The notes below the pieces were generated by a model. The model searched no databases, was not told the DNA's origin, and saw only the letters and a list, made by a program, of their open reading frames with translations. Below, piece after piece: positions 1-6,909 of a DNA stretch of 38,103 bases. A program made the position numbers and the translations under genes. The stretch's first letter is position 1, and every line of letters begins with the position of its first letter. Where the stretch lies: the NCBI GenBank assembly GCA_900318175.1, contig ONJQ01000024.1, positions 1 to 38,103 on the forward strand, read 5' to 3'. Source of the DNA: an uncultured Bacteroidales bacterium (lineage in GTDB: Bacteria > Bacteroidota > Bacteroidia > Bacteroidales > P3).

Positions 1-467
1 CCCAGAATCGACACTACGCCGTCGCGGGCTTTCAGCCTGCGCAGGGCTTCTTCTGTGGCATCCAGCTCATTGGGCGAGATGGTGACAATATCCCCCGTAA
101 AGGCTATCAAGTCGGCATCAAGACGGTTCACCTTCTCCACCATCCGCTGCAGCGTACCTGTGCGGTAGCGGAACGACCGCGAATGGATGTCGCTCAGCTG
201 TACGATAGTGTAGCCGTCGAAAGCCTTGGGCAGATTGTCAAAGGCCACCTCTACGGTTTTGACACGCACGCAGTTCCTTTCAATCAGAATGCCATAGCCC
301 ATCAGCAATACAGGCACCGCAAGCGAAAGCAGTCCCCAGGCAAAACACCGCTTGAACGACAGACCGAGAATCCATGCCAGCAGTCCCGCCACTGCCACAT
401 CAAGCACTGCCAGTGCCACCCAGCACACACCCAGAATAACAACTACAGAAATAACCTCAGTGTACAT
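1..467 (-). CDS. Metallophosphoesterase with N-terminal membrane segments (3' part outside window)
   Basis: The reading frame opens with ATG at 467 and stays open to the left edge, so about 155 N-terminal residues are seen and the C-terminus is missing. Residues 1 to about 55 are hydrophobic and would form one or two membrane segments. A calcineurin-like phosphoesterase domain then begins: VQLSDIHS carries the first metal-binding D-x-H motif and AFTGDIV the second G-D motif. This order, a short membrane anchor followed by a D-x-H/G-D phosphoesterase, is typical of YaeI/YkuE-like metallophosphoesterases, some of which act on lipid-linked substrates. The substrate here cannot be told. The gene starts 8 bp after the stop of the upstream ZIP transporter gene, so the two are probably co-transcribed. 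The GNHD and C-terminal histidine motifs lie outside the window and could not be checked. Confidence 0.85.
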   Translation of the reverse strand, partial: MYTEVISVVVILGVCWVALAVLDVAVAGLLAWILGLSFKRCFAWGLLSLAVPVLLMGYGILIERNCVRVKTVEVAFDNLPKAFDGYTIVQLSDIHSRSFRYRTGTLQRMVEKVNRLDADLIAFTGDIVTISPNELDATEEALRRLKARDGVVSIL

Positions 468-475
468 AACTTGTA

Positions 476-1225
476 TTAGTTCATCATTAATGCCAAAACC
501 ATAAAACCTGCAATCAACGAATAGGTGGCTAGCTTCTGGTAGCCGTGGGCGTGCGTCTCGGGAATCATCTCGTCGCTCACCACATACAGCATGGCACCAC
601 CGGCAAAGGCCAGCATCACGGGCAGCAGGTAGGCAGAAATGGCACCCATGCCGTAACCAATCCATACCCCTACCACCTCCAGCAGTGCGATGGCCAACGA
701 GATGACAAAGGCGCGCCATTTCTTTACCCCGGCAAGCAATAGTGGGGCAATCACCACCATCCCCTCGGGGATGTTCTGCAGTGCAATGCCTAACGTCACC
801 GCCCAGGCATCCGCCGTCTCTTCGGCGTTGAAGCCCACGCCAGCAGCCATACCCTCGGGCAGTTTATGCAGGGCTATGGCCATGACAAACAGCAGTATGC
901 GGTTGATGGAAGCGTTATTCCGGTGTTCCTCCTGGTCGAGGCCGGTAATCTTGTGCATGTGAGGTGTCACCCAGTCCAGCACATTCAGAAACAGGGCACC
1001 CACTGCCACACCTATCAGTGGCAGCCACCAGCCTCTGGCACCCGCCTGTTCCACCGCTGGCACGATTAGTCCCAGCGTTGCCGCCGCCAGCATGATGCCG
1101 GCACAGAAACCCAGCACCGCATCATTCCACTTGTGGGGTAGCTCTTTGATTCCGAAGCCTATTAGTGCGCCTATCACCGTGGCCAGACTCAGTCCTGCGG
1201 CACTCAACCATACCTGTGTCATCAT
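476..1225 (-). CDS. ZIP family divalent metal transporter
   Basis: This 249-residue integral membrane protein has about eight hydrophobic segments, the usual size of bacterial ZupT-like ZIP proteins. The two diagnostic membrane motifs are present: HKLPEG at about residue 119 and QNIPEG at about residue 149, which form the binuclear metal site of ZIP proteins. A histidine-bearing loop (TPHMHK, then EEH) lies between segments 3 and 4, as is common in the family. ZIP proteins move Zn(II), Fe(II) or Mn(II) into the cytoplasm; the exact metal cannot be read from the sequence. It sits 22 bp downstream of the bcp-like peroxiredoxin and 8 bp upstream of the phosphoesterase on the same strand, suggesting a three-gene transcript. 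The start could be either of the two adjacent methionines. Confidence 0.93.
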   Translation of the reverse strand: MMTQVWLSAAGLSLATVIGALIGFGIKELPHKWNDAVLGFCAGIMLAAATLGLIVPAVEQAGARGWWLPLIGVAVGALFLNVLDWVTPHMHKITGLDQEEHRNNASINRILLFVMAIALHKLPEGMAAGVGFNAEETADAWAVTLGIALQNIPEGMVVIAPLLLAGVKKWRAFVISLAIALLEVVGVWIGYGMGAISAYLLPVMLAFAGGAMLYVVSDEMIPETHAHGYQKLATYSLIAGFMVLALMMN

Positions 1226-1247
1226 ATCCAGTCCGTAGGGTTAAGAG

Positions 1248-1697
1248 TCAGTCTTTGAGCAGTTGGGCTGAGTGGTTCTTAGTATCCACCTTGCCGATAG
1301 CATCTACAATCACTCCCTGCTCGTCGATGACATACGTTGTGCGGAGCGTGCCCTCGGTCTCGCGGCCATACATCTTCTTTGTTCCCCAGGCCTCATAGGC
1401 CTTCAGTATCGTCAAATCGGTGTCGGCAATGAGTGGAAAAGGCAGCTGGTATTTCTCCTTGAAACGCTGGTGCGATACAGCCGTGTCGCGGCTCACGCCC
1501 ACCACGGCATAGCCCACTGCCAAAAAACGCTCGTAATTGTCTCTCAAGTCGCAGGCTTCGGCAGTGCATCCGGGCGTGCTGTCCTTGGGATAGAAATAAA
1601 GCACCAGTTTTTTGCCAGCAAAGTCGGTCAGGGTAATCTTGTTCCCGTTCTCGTCGTAGCCCTCGAAATAAGGGGCCTTGGTTCCAATCTGTAACAT
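1248..1697 (-). CDS. bcp: Thioredoxin-dependent peroxiredoxin, Bcp/PrxQ type
   Basis: This 149-residue cytoplasmic thiol peroxidase reduces hydroperoxides using thioredoxin. The motif TPGCTAEACDLRD holds the peroxidatic cysteine and, five residues later, the resolving cysteine, the spacing of atypical two-Cys Bcp proteins such as E. coli Bcp. The thioredoxin-fold strands KLVLYFYPKD and YAVVGVSRD and the C-terminal RTTYVIDEQG segment are in the expected order. I chose the ATG at 1697 (MLQIGTKAPYF), because family proteins begin just before this point; an in-frame ATG at 1718 would add MGKKNCT. The gene is transcribed divergently from the ECF sigma factor gene and heads the run peroxidase - ZIP - phosphoesterase. 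No exact TAnnTTTG element was found upstream of it. Confidence 0.93.
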   Translation of the reverse strand: MLQIGTKAPYFEGYDENGNKITLTDFAGKKLVLYFYPKDSTPGCTAEACDLRDNYERFLAVGYAVVGVSRDTAVSHQRFKEKYQLPFPLIADTDLTILKAYEAWGTKKMYGRETEGTLRTTYVIDEQGVIVDAIGKVDTKNHSAQLLKD

Positions 1698-1782
1698 AGT
1701 ACAATTCTTTTTTCCCATAACGACAAATCTCTTTTTTTATTGAACCCACATGATTTTTTTCGTGCGATTGTAACATTTTCGG

Positions 1783-1790
1783 TATCTTTG
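1783..1790 (+). promoter_or_regulatory. Bacteroidota promoter -7 element for the ECF sigma gene
   Basis: TATCTTTG matches the Bacteroides consensus TAnnTTTG exactly and lies 16 bp before the chosen ATG of the sigma factor gene, giving a leader of roughly 10 nt. No convincing TTTG -33 element is present at the usual 18-19 bp spacing, so strength is uncertain. Confidence 0.6.
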
Positions 1791-1806
1791 CATCTAATAC
1801 AGGCAG

Positions 1807-2337
1807 ATGATACACAGGAAAACACATAGCGACAGCGGCGGACAGCCGGGCACCGAAGAGGCGTTTATGGCCATGGTGAAGCGCAACGAGGCACTTATCT
1901 ATAAGGTGTGTCTTGCCTTCACACGCCAACGACGCGACGAGGTGGAGGATCTGAAGCAGGACATCCTGTGCAACCTGTGGCGGGGATACGAGGGGTTCAG
2001 GAAAGAGAGCAAAGAGAGCACCTGGATATATAAGGTGGCGCTGAACACCGGCATCCAGTACTACCACAGGAACGAGCGGTTGCCCCTCACCGAGGAGCTG
2101 ACTCCTCAGATGGCCGAACGCTATGTGGGCGAGGACGACAGCCGCCAGCTGGACAGGATGTACGAGTTGATACACCGGCTGGATGACGAGGAGCAGAAGC
2201 TGGTCTACCTATATATAGACAATGTGAGCGGGAAGGAGATGGCCGAGGTGTTGGGCATCTCGGAGGGGAACGTAAGGATAAAGATGTTCCGAGTAAAAGA
2301 GAAACTTAAAAGAATGGCGCAATATGAAAAGGACTGA
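1807..2337 (+). CDS. ECF-type RNA polymerase sigma factor
   Basis: A 176-residue sigma-70 family protein of extracytoplasmic-function type. Region 2 is seen around residues 35-80, with the core-binding stretch EVEDLKQDILCNLWRGYEGF followed by STWIYKVALNTGIQYYHR, matching the usual W.y.ia.N...d..R pattern. Region 4 is near residues 120-170: a helix-turn-helix with KEMAEVLGISEGNVRIKMFR that would read the -35 element. There is no region 1 or 3, as expected for ECF proteins. The stop overlaps the start of the next gene, a single-span membrane protein, the classic sigma/anti-sigma arrangement. Secreted proteins and barrels follow, so the likely target is an envelope-related regulon, possibly including its own operon. 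The signal sensed is unknown. Confidence 0.93.
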   Translation: MIHRKTHSDSGGQPGTEEAFMAMVKRNEALIYKVCLAFTRQRRDEVEDLKQDILCNLWRGYEGFRKESKESTWIYKVALNTGIQYYHRNERLPLTEELTPQMAERYVGEDDSRQLDRMYELIHRLDDEEQKLVYLYIDNVSGKEMAEVLGISEGNVRIKMFRVKEKLKRMAQYEKD

Positions 2338-2941
2338 TTTCGATTTGGATGAAATGCAACAGCTATGGCAGAAACAGAGCCGTGCGCTGGAGGGGCACAG
2401 CCTCATCAGCGAGGACGAGATGCGGCGTGCCATGCAGCGCACACGTAAAGCCGAGGTGCGACCGTTGCACCTTTGGCGACGGGTTGCCGCGGTGGCCGCA
2501 GTGCTCATAGTGGCTGCCGTGGCAGTGTGGCAATGGCCCGCACAGCCCGCCACTCCACAGCTGGCTGAAGCGGCCCAAGGCCCTCGGAATAATCAGAATA
2601 ATCAGAAAACTCAGAGTACTCAGAGTATTCAGAGTATTCAGAATACTCCGACATCCCCAACCCTTATGGCCAAGTCCCCGGCTCAAAAGGATGTCGAAAG
2701 CCGTGTGGCGGCACAGATAGAGGAATCGCCACAGTTTATTGCTCCTGTGGCGGTGGAGGAGGTGCCCGCTGACGAAACCCTTCTGGCCCAAGCTCCTGCC
2801 CCACAGAAAACCGTATGGCCCAACCGGCAGTCAGCCACCGACACCCTGACAGTCTATACCACGCGGCTGGTGCAATACGGCACCCCCAAGCGCAAGTCGC
2901 TCACCGAAACCCTTTTCGAGCCAGTCCTGGCCAGCCTATAG
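2324..2941 (+). CDS. Probable anti-sigma factor (single-span membrane protein)
   Basis: This 205-residue protein starts inside the last codons of the ECF sigma gene (14-bp overlap), implying translational coupling. Residues 1-50 are charged and predicted cytoplasmic (EMQQLWQKQSRALEG...RKAEVR), residues 53-70 form one hydrophobic helix (VAAVAAVLIVAAVAVW), and the remainder would face the periplasm. This is the topology of many Bacteroidota anti-sigma factors, although no zinc-binding HxxxCxxC motif is visible, so the role is inferred from neighbourhood and topology. Just after the membrane helix there is a low-complexity Asn/Gln/Ser/Thr run encoded by a 9-bp tandem DNA repeat (separate entry). 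The distal part is proline- and glutamate-rich and looks disordered. The C-terminal SLTETLFEPVLASL segment could be a conserved element. Confidence 0.75.
   Translation: MKRTDFDLDEMQQLWQKQSRALEGHSLISEDEMRRAMQRTRKAEVRPLHLWRRVAAVAAVLIVAAVAVWQWPAQPATPQLAEAAQGPRNNQNNQKTQSTQSIQSIQNTPTSPTLMAKSPAQKDVESRVAAQIEESPQFIAPVAVEEVPADETLLAQAPAPQKTVWPNRQSATDTLTVYTTRLVQYGTPKRKSLTETLFEPVLASL
2584..2655 (+). repeat. 9-bp tandem repeat inside the anti-sigma gene
   Basis: Eight consecutive 9-bp units begin with TC at 2584, 2593, 2602, 2611, 2620, 2629, 2638 and 2647. Typical units are TCAGAATAA, TCAGAGTAC and TCAGAGTAT; the outer units (TCGGAATAA, TCCGACATC) are more diverged. The period is a multiple of three, so length changes keep the frame. 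It encodes the N/Q/S/T/I-rich linker after the membrane helix. The same unit consensus recurs in ileS on the other strand (36605-36658). Confidence 0.85.
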
Positions 2942-2975
2942 AAAATAATAGAACAGAATCAATACATATAAAGCA

Positions 2976-4421
2976 ATGAAAAAGACGCTCATATTAATCA
3001 TGTTTGCTATATCCGGGCTCACTGCCATGGCGCAATACCAGCCTGTGAGAATGGTGCAGCCGCTCGAAGTGTCGCACTACCGAAGCCTTATTGTCAATGT
3101 GTTTGGCAATGGGCATGTCAATGTAGTGCAGGATGTTGACGACTATGTGGTCTTCCATCTCTGTACGGCAGACGACACTGCCACCATTCCCGACGGGATA
3201 ATGAGAGTGTGGGACTCCGATTTCGGATATGGCGATATAGGGGTAACAAGCTATCCTACAGTGTTAAATGTAGAATTGCATCTGAAAACCGACAACCTCT
3301 ATATTTCGGCATGCGACTACAGCACCGTCAATCTCACCTCGGCAAACAACAGGGACTCCCTTGTCTATAACAGCCTGACGCTGCAGGCCGACGACCATGC
3401 CACCACAATGACGGAAAGGCATGTCCACGCCGAGACAATAAAGTTGAGAGCCTCCTACTTCGGTCTCGTGCGGTGCTATAGTTATACCAGCCCCTTGCAC
3501 GAAGAGACGCTTTGGGGCAATGGAATCATCCGTGTCGGTGTGCGCAATGGAGAATATGACCATAATACGGCAATGGAAATGACCACTTTGGGCAACACTC
3601 GCATGTCAATGGTTCAGTACAAACCCATCGAGCGGGTGCACCTCAGCCTCCTTGCCGGCTTCCACAACTGGGGTACCAGCCAGCTCAACGGCCTTGCTGG
3701 AACGGAGTACGTTTTCGACTACCGCGACGTGGCCTACTGGGAGCGAAACGCCTGGGAGGATGGCGCCTCGGCGCGCACCAATCTCGGCAACCTGCAACTG
3801 GAGCTGTCGTATGACATTGTCGCCCGCGAACACTACACCATCGGACTCGGACTCGGCTATGAGCGGAACAGCTATCGCCTGCGCCACCCCTTCGTGTCGT
3901 GGGTTGAGGCTACCGACATTCCCGTGCAGACCAGCAAAATCAACACAACCCTCTTCGACTACACCGGCTTCACCATCCTGCCCGAGATAGGCGTGATGTA
4001 CAGGGGACGCGACCAAGTCCCCGGCTCGTGGAGTACCCGTTTCACCACCAACTATCTTTCAATGCCCATCCAGTTCACCTACCATGCCGACCGCCGCCAT
4101 ACGAAAGGCTTCCATGCCGGCGTGGCAGTGGTACCGGGCATGGCAATCTCTAAGGGAAGGCTGACGCGCCATTTCAGTGGCTACGGCGGAAAAACGTGGG
4201 CTAGTTATAGTTATGTCACAGGCGATACCACGTGGGGTTTCATTCGCTATGATGCCCACGACGAGCAGTCTGTCAAGGTCAACGCCAAGGTCGATGTGAG
4301 GCTGACCGTAGGTTGGGCCAACTGGAGCGTGTTCCTGCAATTCTCCACCTTGCCCGTGCTGGCCGACGAGCGCACATTGGGACTCTACCCAATGAAACTA
4401 GGACTCAAGATACAGCTATAG
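2976..4421 (+). CDS. Secreted/outer-membrane protein of unknown function, barrel-like C-terminus
   Basis: 481 residues with a clear signal peptide (MKKTLILIMFAISGLTAMAQ). Residues about 25-210 are strand-rich with alternating short hydrophobic stretches (LIVNVFGNGHVNVV, LNVELHLKTDNLYISA), resembling the beta-helical head-GIN/DUF2807-type proteins of Bacteroidota. Residues about 215-481 show amphipathic strands separated by turns (RVHLSLLAGFHNWG, YTIGLGLGYERNSY, FHAGVAVVPGMAI, VDVRLTVGWANWSVFLQF), suggesting an outer-membrane beta-barrel ending in LGLKIQL. It lies 34 bp after the anti-sigma candidate and may be expressed with it. I do not recognise a named family. An envelope sensor or target of the sigma factor is an inference from position only. 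Confidence 0.8.
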   Translation: MKKTLILIMFAISGLTAMAQYQPVRMVQPLEVSHYRSLIVNVFGNGHVNVVQDVDDYVVFHLCTADDTATIPDGIMRVWDSDFGYGDIGVTSYPTVLNVELHLKTDNLYISACDYSTVNLTSANNRDSLVYNSLTLQADDHATTMTERHVHAETIKLRASYFGLVRCYSYTSPLHEETLWGNGIIRVGVRNGEYDHNTAMEMTTLGNTRMSMVQYKPIERVHLSLLAGFHNWGTSQLNGLAGTEYVFDYRDVAYWERNAWEDGASARTNLGNLQLELSYDIVAREHYTIGLGLGYERNSYRLRHPFVSWVEATDIPVQTSKINTTLFDYTGFTILPEIGVMYRGRDQVPGSWSTRFTTNYLSMPIQFTYHADRRHTKGFHAGVAVVPGMAISKGRLTRHFSGYGGKTWASYSYVTGDTTWGFIRYDAHDEQSVKVNAKVDVRLTVGWANWSVFLQFSTLPVLADERTLGLYPMKLGLKIQL

Positions 4422-4488
4422 GGAGAAATAGATTAGGGAATTAGAAATAATTAATATCGTCAATTTAAACACAATCATACAATTCATC

Positions 4489-5097
4489 ATGAAAAAGAGA
4501 TTCTTGTTAACAATATTGCTGATGCTTGTGGTGGCTGTGACCGCTCAGGCACAAGAAAAGAAAGGCTTTGACTGGAAGAAAATGACGGTGGGTGCCGAGT
4601 TTGTCCATAATATCACAAAGGGATACCAATACAGCAATACCACCATCCTGCTCGACCATCCCAACAACAGTGTCGATTTCCGTGTGATGTATGACCATGG
4701 GCGTTACTGGACGCTGGGGGTGTACGGTGGTTTCCGTCTTTGTCGTCGGACACTGGTGAGTGAAGAAGAGGTACCCGCAGGTGACTACCGAATACGTCTA
4801 AACCGCTCCGTTTATGTCAACGAACCCCAAGCCATGTTCGGCCTTGAGGCCGACTTGCACTTGCTGCCCCTCATTGGGGTGGAGAGCCCTTGGTACGACA
4901 TCTACGCCATCGGGCGCATAGGCTCCACCATTCAAGACCTTGACATTACCCTCGGCCTAGGTTTCGCCTACTGGCCGTGGAAATGGGGCTGCATCTATGG
5001 CAATGTCGGCACGGGGTCGGCAGGATTCCCCTACGGCTTCCTCGATGTGCAGAAATTGCACTTCCAAATGCGCACAGGCATCAGTATCAGACTTTAA
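4489..5097 (+). CDS. Secreted beta-strand-rich protein, possible small outer-membrane barrel
   Basis: 202 residues. The N-terminus is a signal peptide with cleavage expected after TAQAQ (MKKRFLLTILLMLVVAVTAQAQ). The remainder is full of short amphipathic strands with aromatic ends (TVGAEFVHNITKGYQYSN, TLGVYGGFRLCRR, DIYAIGRIGSTIQ, ITLGLGFAYWPWKWG, LHFQMRTGISIRL), the look of an 8-10-stranded outer-membrane barrel. The overall plan resembles the C-terminal half of the preceding gene, so the two may be distant relatives or partners. It is 67 bp downstream on the same strand; the intervening AT-rich DNA shows no hairpin. Function is unknown. Confidence 0.78.
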   Translation: MKKRFLLTILLMLVVAVTAQAQEKKGFDWKKMTVGAEFVHNITKGYQYSNTTILLDHPNNSVDFRVMYDHGRYWTLGVYGGFRLCRRTLVSEEEVPAGDYRIRLNRSVYVNEPQAMFGLEADLHLLPLIGVESPWYDIYAIGRIGSTIQDLDITLGLGFAYWPWKWGCIYGNVGTGSAGFPYGFLDVQKLHFQMRTGISIRL

Positions 5098-5138
5098 TTC
5101 ATATATAATATACATATATAATATAATAATAACAAAAC

Positions 5139-5170
5139 TAAAAGGTTGCGCCCGATACGTACAAGGGCTT
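5139..5170 (+). promoter_or_regulatory. Conserved leader motif, copy 1
   Basis: TAAAAGGTTGCGCCCG, then ACGTA, then AGGG just before the ATG at 5176. It matches copy 2 at 5692-5721, which stands in the same place before another lipoprotein gene. In both copies GCCC can pair with GGGC/GGGT across an 11-nt loop containing ACGTA. It could be an operator, an unusual promoter or a small RNA element; the sequence alone does not decide. Confidence 0.55.
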
Positions 5171-5175
5171 GTGTA

Positions 5176-5559
5176 ATGAAAAAACTGTTTGTCATGCTGT
5201 TTATTGCCACTTCGCTGTTGGCGGGGTCATGCAAAAAAGACACCACTGTTAAACTCACTGGTACCCAATGGGTGGGTAAGGTGACCATTGGAGACTTCAA
5301 TGGCTCCTACATTATGTCGTTCCTTACTGATTCGACTGGAAAAACGGACGTTTCGTTGAGGGGAGGTGGCGAAGACGAGGACTTCACATTGCCGTTTACC
5401 TACACCTTCGACGGCAAAGAGACCGGAGTGCTGAAGATAGACGACGGTGTGATTGACAATTTCCACTACAGTGCAGAAAACAGCACTATCACCCTGTTCC
5501 TCGATCCCGAAGAAGCGGCGGAAATGACCATAAGCAGCATTGTTTTCCACAAGAATTAG
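5176..5559 (+). CDS. Small lipoprotein of unknown function
   Basis: 127 residues starting at MKKLFVMLFIATSLLAGSCKKD. This is a type II signal peptide with a lipobox (LAGSC) and the charged Lys-Lys-Asp after the cysteine common in Bacteroidota lipoproteins. The mature part is a small strand-rich domain (TQWVGKVTIGDFNGSYIMSF, GVLKIDDGVIDNFHYS, STITLFLDP) that could be a lipocalin-like or calycin-type sandwich, as often annotated for such proteins; this is only a resemblance. The ATG at 5176 was preferred over one at 5146 because it gives a clean signal peptide and places the conserved leader motif upstream. An AT-only stretch (5098-5135) precedes the leader. The 3' end is followed by a T-run at 5571-5581, but no strong hairpin was seen. 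Confidence 0.8.
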   Translation: MKKLFVMLFIATSLLAGSCKKDTTVKLTGTQWVGKVTIGDFNGSYIMSFLTDSTGKTDVSLRGGGEDEDFTLPFTYTFDGKETGVLKIDDGVIDNFHYSAENSTITLFLDPEEAAEMTISSIVFHKN

Positions 5560-5581
5560 TTGTCCCGTGCTTTTTTTTTTC

Positions 5582-5611
5582 TTTGCATGTGAGAAAAAAA
5601 ATGTAATTTTG
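5582..5611 (+). promoter_or_regulatory. Full Bacteroidota promoter for the second lipoprotein gene
   Basis: TTTG at 5582-5585 and TAATTTTG at 5604-5611 are separated by 18 bp, matching both halves of the Bacteroides consensus (TTTG, then TAnnTTTG). Transcription would begin near 5618, giving a leader of about 110 nt that contains a hairpin and the conserved leader motif. Confidence 0.75.
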
Positions 5612-5632
5612 TACCTCCGTTAGGCTGTAGCC

Positions 5633-5657
5633 CATGGCGTGTAAAATACACACCATG
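5633..5657 (+). promoter_or_regulatory. Hairpin in the 5' leader
   Basis: CATGG-C-GTGTA (5633-5643) pairs with TACAC-A-CCATG (5647-5657) around an AAA loop, with ten pairs and one C-A mismatch. It begins about 15 nt after the predicted transcription start and has no following T-run, so it is not an obvious terminator. An RNA-stability or regulatory role is possible. Confidence 0.6.
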
Positions 5658-5691
5658 ACTACTTGATAAGTTAAAATGGTTATAAATAAAT

Positions 5692-5721
5692 TAAAGGTTG
5701 CGCCCGGCACGTAATAGGGTT
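5692..5721 (+). promoter_or_regulatory. Conserved leader motif, copy 2
   Basis: TAAAGGTTGCGCCCG, then ACGTA and AGGG, ending about 8 nt before the ATG at 5730. See copy 1 (5139-5170). The order and spacing of the conserved blocks are the same in both copies, while the surrounding DNA differs. Confidence 0.55.
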
Positions 5722-5729
5722 TTGAAACG

Positions 5730-6092
5730 ATGAAAAAAATGTTGTTGATTGCCGCAATGGTTTTCGGTATGGTTGTCATGTCAAGTTGTTCTGGTTACAA
5801 TCGCATGACGTATAACACGATGAATCAGACCCACGTGCTTCTTGACAAGGCCAACTTTGAGGTGGTAGGTCAGGTGGAGGGCTCATTTACAGCCGAGTAT
5901 GTCTTGTGTATTGGCGGCTACAGTAAGTCGGCTCTGAAAGACAATGCTGTGGAACAGATGTATAAGAACGCCAATCTGAAGGGCAGCCAGACGATTGTCA
6001 ATATCAATTTCTCCACGTCTGTACGCACAGTGTTAGGCTTCTATTCCGAGTATACAGTAACGGCTTACGGAACTGTTATTGAGTTCAAATAA
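5730..6092 (+). CDS. Small lipoprotein, DUF6567-like
   Basis: 120 residues with signal MKKMLLIAAMVFGMVVMSSC; the cysteine follows a plausible lipobox (VMSSC). The mature part contains HVLLDKANFEVVGQVEG, CIGGYSKSALKDNAVEQM and a final strand pair (VRTVLGFYSEYTVTAYGTVIEF). This pattern (LxxANFxVVGxVxGxa, then an alpha helix, then a closing strand) matches small Bacteroidota lipoproteins that I recall as DUF6567; the family name is from memory. It probably resides at the inner face of the outer membrane. It has its own promoter (5582-5611) and a strong terminator downstream, so it is a one-gene unit. Its start region shares the leader motif with the lipoprotein gene before it, suggesting common control. 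Confidence 0.85.
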   Translation: MKKMLLIAAMVFGMVVMSSCSGYNRMTYNTMNQTHVLLDKANFEVVGQVEGSFTAEYVLCIGGYSKSALKDNAVEQMYKNANLKGSQTIVNINFSTSVRTVLGFYSEYTVTAYGTVIEFK

Positions 6093-6126
6093 CAGATGTC
6101 GGTTTTTCTGACAGGCAAATATAATG

Positions 6127-6160
6127 GCCCGCAAGGTACGTTACCTTGCGGGCTATTGTT
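6127..6160 (+). terminator. Rho-independent terminator between convergent genes
   Basis: A perfect 12-bp stem (GCCCGCAAGGTA, 6127-6138, with its complement at 6142-6153) around a CGT loop, followed by TATTGTTTTT. It ends the lipoprotein transcript on the plus strand and, because the stem is symmetric, could also serve adk from the other side. Confidence 0.9.
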
Positions 6161-6162
6161 TT

Positions 6163-6819
6163 TCAAGAAAGGATGTGCTGAATCACTTGGCACAGGCGTG
6201 TGTTGGTCTCGGATATTTCACCGCTGCCATCGACTGAGATGAGTCGTCCAGAAACCTTGTAGTAGTCGAGTACGGGGCGGGTCTTGGCCTCGTATTCCTC
6301 CAGGCGATGACGGATGACCTCTTCGGTGTCGTCGCTGCGATTGGAAACCATAGCGCGTTCGTGGATGCGACGCACCAGCTCTTCCTGCGGCACGTCGATG
6401 GAGATGACAGCGTCCAGTTTGCGTTGTTTCTTCTGGAAGAGGAATTCCAGCATCTGGCATTGCTGCACGGTGCGGGGAAAGCCGTCGTAGATGATGGAGG
6501 GTTGGGGCTTTTCGGGCAGCGGGTCGTCAGGACCGAGGCCACAGGCACGGCGTAGCCGCAACTGGTCCCATTCGTCAAGGAGTTCGTTGCGGCCATGGTC
6601 GAGGGCCTTGGCAATGAGGCCGACGACGATGTCGTCGCCCACCAGGTCGCCACGGTTCATGATGTCCTTGACGCGGAGACCAAGGGGAGTGCCTTCGGCC
6701 ACTTCGTGCCGAAGCATTTCGCCCGTTGAGAGGTGTATAAGGTCGAATTTCTCGGCCAGGAGTGAGGCCTGGGTCCCTTTGCCGACACCTGGGGCGCCGA
6801 ATAAGATGATGTTCTTCAT
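6163..6819 (-). CDS. adk: Adenylate kinase
   Basis: Catalyses ATP + AMP = 2 ADP in the cytoplasm. 218 residues. GAPGVGKGTQ at residues 8-17 is the P-loop, STGEMLR begins the AMP-binding part, YDGFPRT (about residue 111) is the conserved nucleotide-binding motif, and RRIHERAM..SNRSDDTEEVIRHRLEEY is a short LID without the four-cysteine zinc site. The short-LID form is usually about 190 residues. The excess here is a stretch of about 25 residues between AKALDHGRNEL and SIIYDGFPRT, containing WDQLRLRRACGLG and PDDPLPEKPQP, which I do not know from other adenylate kinases. A TATATTTG promoter element lies 45 bp upstream, and the gene converges on the lipoprotein gene across a shared terminator. 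Confidence 0.95.
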   Translation of the reverse strand: MKNIILFGAPGVGKGTQASLLAEKFDLIHLSTGEMLRHEVAEGTPLGLRVKDIMNRGDLVGDDIVVGLIAKALDHGRNELLDEWDQLRLRRACGLGPDDPLPEKPQPSIIYDGFPRTVQQCQMLEFLFQKKQRKLDAVISIDVPQEELVRRIHERAMVSNRSDDTEEVIRHRLEEYEAKTRPVLDYYKVSGRLISVDGSGEISETNTRLCQVIQHILS

Positions 6820-6863
6820 GGGGATTGAGGTCTGTATGATTAAGGATAAGAAATTACAAGTTC

Positions 6864-6871
6864 CAAATATA
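6864..6871 (-). promoter_or_regulatory. Promoter -7 element for adk
   Basis: TATATTTG on the minus strand matches TAnnTTTG and lies 45 bp before the adk start. No clear TTTG partner was seen at the expected distance. Confidence 0.5.
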
Positions 6872-6909
6872 TGTGGGTATCCTGTATGGGTACACTCTCA
6901 TTTGATTGC

